64,000 nt of DNA, taken from NCBI RefSeq assembly GCF_000019185.1, contig NC_010334.1, positions 2,294,001 through 2,358,000 of the forward strand. Direction: 5' to 3'. This document shows, piece after piece, positions 50,974 through 59,248 of the stretch. How positions within the stretch are numbered: the first letter of the stretch is position 1; every line of letters begins with the position of its first letter. The stretch is from Shewanella halifaxensis HAW-EB4 (GTDB taxonomy: Bacteria; Pseudomonadota; Gammaproteobacteria; Enterobacterales; Shewanellaceae). Under the pieces are notes generated by a model, which worked only from the letters and a program-made list of their open reading frames with translations, made no database searches and had not been told where the DNA came from. The position numbers were made by a program, and so were the translations under genes.

Positions 50974-52800
50974 ATGCACAGCGTTGTACAATCTGTTACC
51001 GACAGAATTATTGAACGAAGCAAAGATTCTCGCGCTAAATACTTAGCGGCGCTCGATGATGCTAAAAATAAAGGTGTTCACCGCAGTGCATTAAGCTGCG
51101 GTAACTTAGCGCACGGTTTCGCAGCATGTAATCCAGCCGACAAGTCTTCTATCAAGCAATTGAATAAGGCCAATATCGGTATCATCACCTCATTTAACGA
51201 TATGCTGTCAGCACACCAACCTTATGGTGAATATCCTGACTTGTTGAAACAAGCCTGTCATGACGTCGGCAGTGTTGCCCAAGTCGCCGGTGGCGTTCCC
51301 GCTATGTGTGACGGCGTAACACAAGGCCAGCCTGGTATGGAACTGAGTCTGCTAAGCCGCGAAGTGATTGCCATGGCAACTGCTGTGGGCTTATCTCACA
51401 ACATGTTCGATGGTGCACTATTACTGGGTATCTGTGACAAGATTGTGCCAGGTCTATTGATTGGCGCACTTAGCTTCGGTCACCTACCTATGTTGTTTGT
51501 GCCTGCGGGTCCAATGAAGTCAGGTATTCCAAACAAAGAAAAGGCACGTATTCGTCAGCAATATGCCCAAGGTGAAGTCGACAGGGCAGCGCTTTTAGAG
51601 GCAGAGTCTAAGTCTTACCACAGTGCGGGGACTTGTACTTTCTACGGTACAGCCAACAGTAATCAGTTAATGCTCGAGGTCATGGGCCTTCAGCTACCAG
51701 GTTCATCTTTTGTCAATCCTGATGACCCATTGCGCGAAGTATTAAGTAAAACTGCCGCTAAGCAGGTTTGCCGTCTAACCGAAATGGGCACCCAGTACAC
51801 ACCTATCGGTAAAGTGGTATCTGAAAAGTCAGTAGTGAACGGTATTGTGGCGTTATTGGCTACGGGTGGTTCAACTAACCTAACCATGCACATCGTTGCC
51901 GCAGCGCGCGCTGCAGGTATCATAGTAAACTGGGATGATTTCTCAGAGCTTTCGGATGCCGTGCCTCTACTTGCACGCGTTTACCCGAACGGACACGCTG
52001 ACATTAACCATTTCCACGCCGCTGGCGGTATGGCGTTCTTGATTAAAGAGCTGTTAGATGGTGGCTTGCTACATGAAGATGTCGACACCGTGGCAGGCTT
52101 TGGACTTAAGCGTTATACCCAAGAGCCGCAAATTCGTGATGGCGAACTAACATGGGTTGATGGTCAGCAAACAAGTTTAGACACTGAAGTGCTAACGAGT
52201 CTCGATAAGCCATTCCAGAGTAATGGCGGTCTTAAACTGCTTAAAGGTAACCTTGGCCGCGCAGTGATTAAAGTCTCTGCAGTACAAGAGCAGCATCGAG
52301 TTGTTGAAGCGCCAGCCGTTGTTATTGACGATCAAAACAAGCTTGAAGCCATTTTCAAAGCTGGTGATTTAGACAAAGATTGCGTGGTTGTGGTCAAAGG
52401 CCAAGGCCCTAAAGCCATTGGTATGCCGGAGCTACATAAGCTGACGCCAATCTTAGGTACGCTGCAAGATAGAGGCTTCAAGGTTGCATTACTGACTGAC
52501 GGTCGTATGTCGGGCGCATCGGGCAAAGTACCAGCCGCTATCCATTTAACGCCAGAGGCGCTAGATGGCGGTTTAATTGCTAAGATCCATACTGGCGACT
52601 TAGTACGAGTGAACGCCACAACGGGAGAGTTAACGCTACTGGTTGATGAAGCGGAACTTAATGCAAGAACGGCTGAGAAGGTCGATTTGCATAAGACGAG
52701 TTACGGTATGGGTCGAGAGTTATTCGGTGCACTGCGCGCTAACCTAAGTAGTCCTGAAACTGGTGCCCGTTGCACTAGCGCAATTGATGAAAACTATTAA
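50974..52800 (+). CDS. edd: 6-phosphogluconate dehydratase
   Basis: 608 residues. Fe-S dehydratase of the IlvD/Edd family that makes 2-keto-3-deoxy-6-phosphogluconate. GIITSFNDMLSAHQPY, the Cys motifs in AMCDGVTQGQPGMELSLLSR and LGICDKIVPG, SAGTCTFYGTANSNQ and the C-terminal LTDGRMSGASGKVPAAIH are all in place. GGAG precedes the ATG. Confidence 0.98.
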   Translation: MHSVVQSVTDRIIERSKDSRAKYLAALDDAKNKGVHRSALSCGNLAHGFAACNPADKSSIKQLNKANIGIITSFNDMLSAHQPYGEYPDLLKQACHDVGSVAQVAGGVPAMCDGVTQGQPGMELSLLSREVIAMATAVGLSHNMFDGALLLGICDKIVPGLLIGALSFGHLPMLFVPAGPMKSGIPNKEKARIRQQYAQGEVDRAALLEAESKSYHSAGTCTFYGTANSNQLMLEVMGLQLPGSSFVNPDDPLREVLSKTAAKQVCRLTEMGTQYTPIGKVVSEKSVVNGIVALLATGGSTNLTMHIVAAARAAGIIVNWDDFSELSDAVPLLARVYPNGHADINHFHAAGGMAFLIKELLDGGLLHEDVDTVAGFGLKRYTQEPQIRDGELTWVDGQQTSLDTEVLTSLDKPFQSNGGLKLLKGNLGRAVIKVSAVQEQHRVVEAPAVVIDDQNKLEAIFKAGDLDKDCVVVVKGQGPKAIGMPELHKLTPILGTLQDRGFKVALLTDGRMSGASGKVPAAIHLTPEALDGGLIAKIHTGDLVRVNATTGELTLLVDEAELNARTAEKVDLHKTSYGMGRELFGALRANLSSPETGARCTSAIDENY

Positions 52801-52821
52801 CGTTTAAGGAAGAGTAACGCA

Positions 52822-53469
52822 ATGCTTGAGAATAACTGGTCAATACAGCCACAAGATATTTTTAAACGCAGCCCTATTGTTCCTGTCATGGTGATCAATA
52901 AGATTGAACATGCTGTACCGTTAGCCAAGGCGCTAGTTGCCGGGGGTATTTCAGTACTTGAAGTCACTCTACGTACCGACTGTGCGTTAGAGGCGATCAC
53001 TAAGATTGCTCAAGAAGTACCAGAAGCAATAGTGGGAGCGGGAACAATTCTAAACAAGACGCAGTTAGAGCAAGCCGTTCAAGCTGGCGCGCAGTTTGTG
53101 ATCACCCCTGGTGCGACTACTGAACTGTTAGAGGCTGCAATGGCGGGCACAACACCGCTGATCCCTGGCGTTGCCAGCATCTCTGAAGTGATGAAAGGGA
53201 TGGCACTGGGTTATACAAACTTTAAGTTTTTCCCAGCTGAAGCCTCTGGTGGTGTTAATGCACTTAAAGCGTTTTCGGGTCCATTAGCCGACATTCGTTT
53301 CTGCCCAACGGGTGGCATTACTCCAAGTAACTATAAAGAGTACTTAGCGCTTAAGAATGTCGACTGTATTGGGGGAAGCTGGATTGCGCCTACTGATGCA
53401 ATGGAGCAAGGTGACTGGGAAAGGATCACCGCCTTATGTAAAGAAGCCATCGATGCGCTTAAAGTGTAA
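52822..53469 (+). CDS. eda: KDPG/KHG aldolase
   Basis: 215 residues. Splits 2-keto-3-deoxy-6-phosphogluconate to pyruvate and glyceraldehyde-3-phosphate. Class I aldolase: VIGAGTILN-type AIVGAGTILNKTQ, FVITPGATTELLEA and the Schiff-base Lys in NFKFFPAEASGG. Last gene of the Entner-Doudoroff operon. Confidence 0.97.
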   Translation: MLENNWSIQPQDIFKRSPIVPVMVINKIEHAVPLAKALVAGGISVLEVTLRTDCALEAITKIAQEVPEAIVGAGTILNKTQLEQAVQAGAQFVITPGATTELLEAAMAGTTPLIPGVASISEVMKGMALGYTNFKFFPAEASGGVNALKAFSGPLADIRFCPTGGITPSNYKEYLALKNVDCIGGSWIAPTDAMEQGDWERITALCKEAIDALKV

Positions 53470-53484
53470 ATGATTCTTTCTAAT

Positions 53485-53513
53485 AAAAAAGCTACCCTTG
53501 GGTAGCTTTTTTT
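53485..53513. terminator. Terminator after eda
   Basis: AAAAAAGCTACCC-TT-GGGTAGCTTTTTTT; symmetric between convergent eda and ecotin. Confidence 0.92.
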
Positions 53514-53559
53514 ATGTCCATTATTGGATTAGTTTCATCTCATCAAATTACAAGCGGTG

Positions 53560-54141
53560 CTATTTTGTAGCTTCTCCAGAGTAGTTAAACGGCGATTCAA
53601 CTTTCCACACGCGATAACGCACCTGGGTATTTTCTGGTAGATAGAATACTTTTGGTAAGCGGCTATCGTATTTCAACATTAGATCATCACGGATAGGCAG
53701 GAATTTTTCCGTTGTAGTTTGCTCAAAGCAGGCCATCATAGTGCTTGGACCGTCAGAAATGCTGTCTACTTGATAGTAATTATATCCCCAACCTTTCACT
53801 GTGTGTTGCTTCAATTCGCCCACTAAACCGTGTTTATTACAATCCACCATTTTTGTTTGTCCGATCTGGATCTCCACCCTGTAGTCAGCTTCATTGTCTA
53901 GCTTAGGTAGAGTCAAGATATGCTGGACTTGACCTGCTTGTGGCTCAGGAAACATCTTGGTCTCTTTAGTCACACTATAGTCATCGGCCGTATACATCTG
54001 CGAACCGATCATATTTTGATTTAATCCTGATGGGTGAGCTGGGCTAGTTGCATTCGCATTAAATGAAAAAGCTGAAAGAATCAAAGAAGAAGCCAAAAGT
54101 GTACGGGCAAAACGCGTATTACCAGCATTGAATAAAGTCAT
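53560..54141 (-). CDS. eco: Ecotin-family serine protease inhibitor
   Basis: 193 residues with a signal peptide (about 1-32, ending SFNANA). The mature part is clearly ecotin: IGQTKMVDCNKHGLVGEL, VKGWGYNYYQVDSI, then the reactive loop STMMAC with Met at P1, and the C-terminal YLPENTQVRYRVWKVE. The two cysteines that flank the reactive loop in ecotin are present. A periplasmic homodimer that inhibits trypsin-like proteases, including host or predator enzymes. Single gene. Confidence 0.95.
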   Translation of the reverse strand: MTLFNAGNTRFARTLLASSLILSAFSFNANATSPAHPSGLNQNMIGSQMYTADDYSVTKETKMFPEPQAGQVQHILTLPKLDNEADYRVEIQIGQTKMVDCNKHGLVGELKQHTVKGWGYNYYQVDSISDGPSTMMACFEQTTTEKFLPIRDDLMLKYDSRLPKVFYLPENTQVRYRVWKVESPFNYSGEATK

Positions 54142-54561
54142 AAAATCTCCAAAATAAAAAGGTATTGTCTGTGTTCAATACCTCTATAAACGCTGCGGTT
54201 TTCAAAAAGGGTTATAAAAAGACAAAAAAATGTATATATATTTACATTTTGGAAAATCCCAATGATTACAATACCATAAAAAGTTTGTTGTTACTGGAGA
54301 TAGTGCAAGATCACATAAGTAGTCACCTCCCTTGTGTTATTTGATCTAAAAGCGCAAAATTAGTTTGATTGTCAAGATACTCGTAATGCAAACATATCGC
54401 GTATCAAGCAATGTGGTTTTCAAGTTTTAGCTTTTGCCTTGCTAGTTATCCAACTCGCGTTGGCAAGGCTGAGCTATAAACAGAAATGATTGATAATAAT
54501 TAAACGATAGCCGTGGGCTTGATGGTAAGACGTCTAAATCCAAAATATTCAAGGGTGTTAT
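54142..54561. other. Intergenic region between ecotin and dmeF
   Basis: 420 bases with no gene seen. It holds an AT-rich palindrome AAAATGTA-N8-TACATTTT (54227-54250) on the ecotin side, a nested hairpin GCCTTGC ... CCAA ... TTGG CAAGGC near 54433-54470, and a partial Fur-like sequence TGATAATAATTAAAC near 54491-54505 on the dmeF side. Confidence 0.5.
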
Positions 54562-55581
54562 ATGATCTATGGTGAACAAGCTGCCGTGAACTGCGCAGAT
54601 AAACACAAGTTTTCGACTCAAAATAGTGCAGGAGAGCGCAATACCGCCTATGTATTAGTGCTTACGATAGTGACCATGCTGGCAGAGATCATTGCCGGTA
54701 CTATTTATGGCTCTATGGCGTTATTAGCCGATGGCTGGCATATGGGAACTCATGCTGCGGCATTTTTGATAACTCTTTTTGCATATCGATATGCGCGTAA
54801 GCATGCAAACTCCCCAGAGTTTTCTTACGGGACTGGAAAAGTGAGTGTGCTTGGAGGATATACTAGTGCAATCGCACTGGGTTTAGTTGCCCTCGTTATG
54901 TTAATTGAGTCGAGTGTGAGGATCTTTAATCCCCATGAGATCTATTTCAATCAGGCAATTGTGGTGGCGATTATCGGGCTTATTGTTAACGTGGTCAGTG
55001 TATTTTTATTGAAAGATCATCATAGTCACGATCATGGACATAGCCACAGTCATCATGACCATGATGTACACAAAGGAGTGATCCAAGATGAAAAATACCA
55101 CGATCACAATCATGGATATCATGAGCATAGTGATGGAGAGAAGCATCACGGCCAAGATCACAACCTGAGGGCTGCTTATTTTCACGTACTTGCCGATGCG
55201 CTCACTTCGCTCTTGGCAATAGCTGCTTTACTGATGGGCAAATACTTTGGCCTAACTTGGCTAGACCCTATTATGGGCATTGTTGGTGCAGTGATTATTA
55301 CTCGCTGGGCATGGGGACTACTAAAACAAACGGGCCCAGTATTGTTGGATGCAAGTATTGAGCAAAGCTACATGCAACAGATTAAACAAACCATTGAACA
55401 AGAAAGCGCACAGCTTGTTGACCTCCATATTTGGAAAATCAGTGCCGACCATTATGCTGCTAGTATGATCATTCATTGTGATCGGGTTGAAAAATCAGGT
55501 TATTTTAAGGAAAAATTATCACAATTTGAGCGCTTAGCTCATATCACTATTGAAGTTAATCCAGAGACTCAGGCACAATAA
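54562..55581 (+). CDS. dmeF: DmeF-type cation diffusion facilitator
   Basis: 339 residues. CDF transporter with six membrane helices. The metal site reads ALLADGWHMGTHAAAF in helix 2 and YFHVLADALTSLLAI in helix 5, the His-rich form (H/D variants) typical of DmeF Co2+/Ni2+ exporters. A very His-rich cytoplasmic loop with over 20 His lies between about residues 154 and 210. The C-terminal domain is short. Metal specificity is inferred from family. The MarR-type gene follows after 26 bases, so the two are probably cotranscribed. Confidence 0.85.
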   Translation: MIYGEQAAVNCADKHKFSTQNSAGERNTAYVLVLTIVTMLAEIIAGTIYGSMALLADGWHMGTHAAAFLITLFAYRYARKHANSPEFSYGTGKVSVLGGYTSAIALGLVALVMLIESSVRIFNPHEIYFNQAIVVAIIGLIVNVVSVFLLKDHHSHDHGHSHSHHDHDVHKGVIQDEKYHDHNHGYHEHSDGEKHHGQDHNLRAAYFHVLADALTSLLAIAALLMGKYFGLTWLDPIMGIVGAVIITRWAWGLLKQTGPVLLDASIEQSYMQQIKQTIEQESAQLVDLHIWKISADHYAASMIIHCDRVEKSGYFKEKLSQFERLAHITIEVNPETQAQ

Positions 55582-55607
55582 GGCTACACTAACGAGGAAT
55601 AAAATTA

Positions 55608-56027
55608 ATGAAAAACCAAGATGATAGCTTAAATCATGCAATGATCGAGTTTTACGAGAAGTTGTCATCTTGGGAAATGGCAGTAGTTAAAGATAAAGGC
55701 TTTAGCTTACCTCAAGTTCATACCGTTGAAATTTTGGGTCTTAATGGCCCTATGCGTATGAAAGAATTAGCGCAAAAGATCGGTATTACTACGGGGACAT
55801 TAACGGTTCAGGTCGATAAAATGGTTGAAGCAGGGCTAGTTGTACGCACTCCCCATGCTAATGATAGACGTTCTATCTTAGTTCAACTTACCGATAGCGG
55901 CCGTGAAATGTTCGAAGAGCACGATAAGCTTCATATGCAGTTGACTCGAGATCTGACTGCTAAATTTGATGATAAAGAACGCGCTCAGTTATTAGATTTT
56001 TTTGAAAGAATTAATCATGAGTTCTAG
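55608..56027 (+). CDS. MarR family transcriptional regulator
   Basis: 139 residues. Winged helix-turn-helix with MRMKELAQKIGITTGTLTVQVDKMVEAGLVVRTPHANDRRSILVQLTDSG, the classical MarR recognition helix and wing. It follows the DmeF exporter at 26 bp with its own ribosome-binding site (ACGAGGAA). It may regulate the exporter, but MarR proteins often sense phenolics or oxidants; no Cys is seen in the sequence. Effector unknown. Confidence 0.88.
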   Translation: MKNQDDSLNHAMIEFYEKLSSWEMAVVKDKGFSLPQVHTVEILGLNGPMRMKELAQKIGITTGTLTVQVDKMVEAGLVVRTPHANDRRSILVQLTDSGREMFEEHDKLHMQLTRDLTAKFDDKERAQLLDFFERINHEF

Positions 56028-56360
56028 TAAATACGATGCTACTAGCTTAGCGAGTATGAGCATATGTCACGTACGCTTCTATCTGTAACTTATCTCCAGT
56101 GATTTTTTAGCACGCCAGTCTCTTGTTCGATAATATCTAGTTCTGATTGAATTCCTTAAATAAAAACTAGTCTATTTAAGCGTCAGATCCTAGCTCCTTC
56201 ATTTTGATACAAATGATACATTTTTTGCAATAAAGTATCATTCATTCGTCTATTTCAGTATTAGCTGTTTTATTTAGGTGCTATTATATGGCCATATCCG
56301 CCGATAACGGCTATAGGCAAGGAGAGCCCAAATAATCTTAAAAATAAGTGAGTAAACTAG
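56028..56360. other. Intergenic region upstream of eptA-like gene
   Basis: 333 bases without a gene. It holds an inverted repeat AATGATAC (56212-56219) and GTATCATT (56235-56242) with a neighbouring direct TGATAC, possibly an operator. No strong promoter recognised. Confidence 0.45.
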
Positions 56361-57980
56361 GTGTTAGCACGTCTTAAAAATTTAAATAGCATTCAATTTA
56401 CCGTCATACTTTCGATTTACTATGTATGCGTGTTTAATATTCCTCTTTTTCAAATAATCAAACAGGGCGTAGATAAACAAGCCGATGTCAATATGGCATT
56501 TATTGCCAGTATGCCTTTGTTTCTGTTTTTCGCTCTGTCATTTTTATTTAGCCTTTTTAGTGTTAAGTATCTAGCAAAGCCATTTTTTATTATTTTGACG
56601 TTGATGTCGTCGAGTGTCTTTTTTGCGGCATTTCAATATGGTGTGGTATTTGACTACGGCATGATTGAAAACACCTTTCAGACCAATCAATCAGAAGCGA
56701 CAACCTACCTTAATTGGGCGTCAGTTGTTAACTTCGTGGTGACAGGCATTATCCCCTCACTGTTTATCTATAAAGCTAACATTCAGTACAAGCCCATAAC
56801 GAAAGAACTGCTGCACAAGGCTTTATTTATGCTGTCTATGCTTGCAGGTATCGTCGTGATTGCTATGTTCTATTATCAAAATTACGTCGCATTTGGTCGA
56901 AATAACGACATCATGAAGCGTTATATTATCCCAACATATTTTATTGGTTCAACTGTTAAGTATCTAAAAATTAACTACTTACAAGAGCCTTTAGCGTATA
57001 AACAGATTGGTTTGGACGCCAAAAACACCACAGACAAAGCCAAGCCTAATTTAGTCATTTTGGTGGTAGGAGAAACGGCTAGGGCGGCCAATTATGCATA
57101 TTATGGTTACGACAGACCGACCAATGCGCATACTAAAGAGCAGGGGATAGTGGTGTTTAAAGACACCCATTCATGTGGTACTGCTACAGCCGTCTCTTTG
57201 CCTTGCATGTTTTCTAGAATGGATCGTGATAATTATAATTCGCGTCGAGAAAGAGCCCAAGACAGCGCTATCGATGTGTTAAACCATGCAGGGATCCAAC
57301 TTGAATGGCTCGACAATGACAGTGGCTGTAAAGGTGTTTGCCAGAATATTGAGAGTATCACAATAGATCATAATAGCGATCCTAAGCTGTGTAACGGTGA
57401 GTATTGTTACGATCAAGTGTTGCTTAATGAGTTAGGTAAGCGGCTTAAAACCATTAAAGATGAAGACACATTATTAGTGCTACACATCATTGGTTCTCAT
57501 GGGCCGACCTATTATCTACGTTATCCGGAGAAGTATCGTCAGTTTGTGCCTGACTGCCAACGTAGCGATATTCAAAACTGCAGCCATGAAGAGTTGGTTA
57601 ACACTTACGATAATACTATTTTATATACCGACTTTATCCTCTCACAGGTCGTTAATAAGCTAAAAGCAACAAGCGCGCAATTCGATACTGCAATGCTCTA
57701 TATATCAGATCATGGTGAGTCATTAGGCGAAAAAGGCATGTATCTTCATGGTACGCCTTATTCATTTGCGCCCGATGAGCAAACAAAAGTGCCTTTCTTG
57801 GGCTGGTTCTCAAGCGGTTTTGCGGAGCAAAATCACTTAAACCTTGCTTGCTTAGCAAAAGAAGCTAACAAGGGCGGTTTCTCTCACGACAATTTATTCG
57901 ATAGCTTACTTGGTTTGATGAATGTCCGTAGTGAGGTTTATCGGCCAAAATCTGATATTTTCGCGAGTTGTCGAAAATAA
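56361..57980 (+). CDS. eptA: Phosphoethanolamine--lipid A transferase (EptA/MCR family)
   Basis: 539 residues. Five N-terminal membrane helices (about 1-205) and a periplasmic alkaline-phosphatase-like domain. The catalytic zinc site is intact: ILVVGETARAANYAYYGYDRPT (Glu), the nucleophile Thr in HSCGTATAVSLPCMFSR (about residue 276), IIGSHGPTYYLRYP and YISDHGESLGEKGMYLHG. Cys pairs in the periplasmic domain match the disulfides of the family. It adds phosphoethanolamine to lipid A, lowering polymyxin binding. The sequence resembles the Shewanella-lineage MCR-4 branch. The start is GTG at 56361 with a weak ribosome-binding site. Confidence 0.93.
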   Translation: MLARLKNLNSIQFTVILSIYYVCVFNIPLFQIIKQGVDKQADVNMAFIASMPLFLFFALSFLFSLFSVKYLAKPFFIILTLMSSSVFFAAFQYGVVFDYGMIENTFQTNQSEATTYLNWASVVNFVVTGIIPSLFIYKANIQYKPITKELLHKALFMLSMLAGIVVIAMFYYQNYVAFGRNNDIMKRYIIPTYFIGSTVKYLKINYLQEPLAYKQIGLDAKNTTDKAKPNLVILVVGETARAANYAYYGYDRPTNAHTKEQGIVVFKDTHSCGTATAVSLPCMFSRMDRDNYNSRRERAQDSAIDVLNHAGIQLEWLDNDSGCKGVCQNIESITIDHNSDPKLCNGEYCYDQVLLNELGKRLKTIKDEDTLLVLHIIGSHGPTYYLRYPEKYRQFVPDCQRSDIQNCSHEELVNTYDNTILYTDFILSQVVNKLKATSAQFDTAMLYISDHGESLGEKGMYLHGTPYSFAPDEQTKVPFLGWFSSGFAEQNHLNLACLAKEANKGGFSHDNLFDSLLGLMNVRSEVYRPKSDIFASCRK

Positions 57981-58072
57981 AATCTAATTTATCTCTAAAA
58001 AGGGATGGAAACATCTTCATTTTTGTTTAAAGTATTGATAAGTAAAGCTATCAAGATGGAGTGACTTTTAAC

Positions 58073-59125
58073 ATGGATATGGCAAAGCATTTATCAGAAA
58101 CAGAACTGTCGGCTAAGATATTACGCCATGCAGTGCCTAAAATGTCTGAACTCAAGGTTCCAGTCACTCCTGAGAATTATGCCGTTTGGTATGAATACTA
58201 TAAAGGGATTAATCTTGATTTAAAGCGTGCGATCGATGGATTACTGAGCAATAACGTCGCCTTTACACCAGATGTCAGCAGTAGTCTTTATAAAAACTAT
58301 ATCTTGATTAACTCACCCGAAATTATTGAGAATGTCCAATTAGAAACACAAGTACTGATAAATAGTTTACTGGCCAAAATTGGCTCTTTGAGCAAGGACA
58401 CATCACGATTTTCAGATTCATTAACTGAATTTGATAACGCATTGAAACAGGATCCCGACCCCGTTGTCATGCAGAAACTGGTTAAAGGGATCACCAGTGA
58501 GCTTGATGAAATCATTGCCGTTAATGGTGAAATGGATAAAAGCCTAACGAGCATGAATGAAGAGGTTATTGCCCTTAAATCAGAAATGGTAGAGCTTCGC
58601 TCCGTTGCTATGACCGATCAGTTAACCTCAGTGAATAATCGCCGTGCATTCGATAAAGAAGTGATTAGCCATATCGATAGTTTTAATCATTCAAATTTTG
58701 ACAGTAGTTTGTTAGTCGTCGATATTGACCACTTTAAGCGGTTTAATGACATACATGGCCATTTAGTCGGTGACAAAGTACTGGCTTACGTTGCCCAGGC
58801 ATTAAAAAATGGCGTTAAAGGCGATGATTTCGTTGCCCGTTATGGCGGTGAAGAGTTTGTTATCCTGTTGCCTAATACCACACAGGAAGAAGCGAATATC
58901 GTAGCCGAGAATTTAAGGCAAAAGATCGCGGAGCGTAATTTGACCATAGGTAAAGACAAAAAGCTGCCGCTTGGGAATATTACCGTGTCAGTAGGAGTTG
59001 CATCGCTAAAAGCAGCAGATGATAAAGATAGCTATTTTATTCGTGCCGATGAAGCCTTATACCGTGCTAAGTCTTCGGGCCGAAACTGTGTCGTAAGTGA
59101 AAGAATTACAGAGACAGCTATTTAG
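58073..59125 (+). CDS. Cytosolic diguanylate cyclase
   Basis: About 350 residues. No membrane segment; a helical N-terminal region with PENYAVWYEYYKGIN, a common sensor module of soluble cyclases, then a coiled coil and a GGDEF domain (about 190-345) with VVDIDHFKRFNDIHGHLVGDKVL and the active site RYGGEEFVILL. The I-site position reads KGDD rather than RxxD, so product inhibition may be weak. ATG 58073 is likely; a GTG at 58061 is possible. It follows eptA in the same direction, 90 bp apart. Confidence 0.92.
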   Translation: MDMAKHLSETELSAKILRHAVPKMSELKVPVTPENYAVWYEYYKGINLDLKRAIDGLLSNNVAFTPDVSSSLYKNYILINSPEIIENVQLETQVLINSLLAKIGSLSKDTSRFSDSLTEFDNALKQDPDPVVMQKLVKGITSELDEIIAVNGEMDKSLTSMNEEVIALKSEMVELRSVAMTDQLTSVNNRRAFDKEVISHIDSFNHSNFDSSLLVVDIDHFKRFNDIHGHLVGDKVLAYVAQALKNGVKGDDFVARYGGEEFVILLPNTTQEEANIVAENLRQKIAERNLTIGKDKKLPLGNITVSVGVASLKAADDKDSYFIRADEALYRAKSSGRNCVVSERITETAI

Positions 59126-59198
59126 TATGGGCGTGGTTTATACCAGGATTTAGAACAGGATTCGAAATTGGGCATTATTAAAAACAGTGTTAATTGAG

Positions 59199-59232
59199 AA
59201 AGGCCGTTAAGATAAATCTTAACGGCCTTTTT
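59199..59232. terminator. Terminator between the cyclase and patZ
   Basis: Fourteen-base perfect stem AAGGCCGTTAAGAT / ATCTTAACGGCCTT with a two-base loop (strictly four after pairing limits) and T-run; symmetric between convergent genes. Confidence 0.92.
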
Positions 59233-59248
59233 GTTTGTGCGCCTATGC

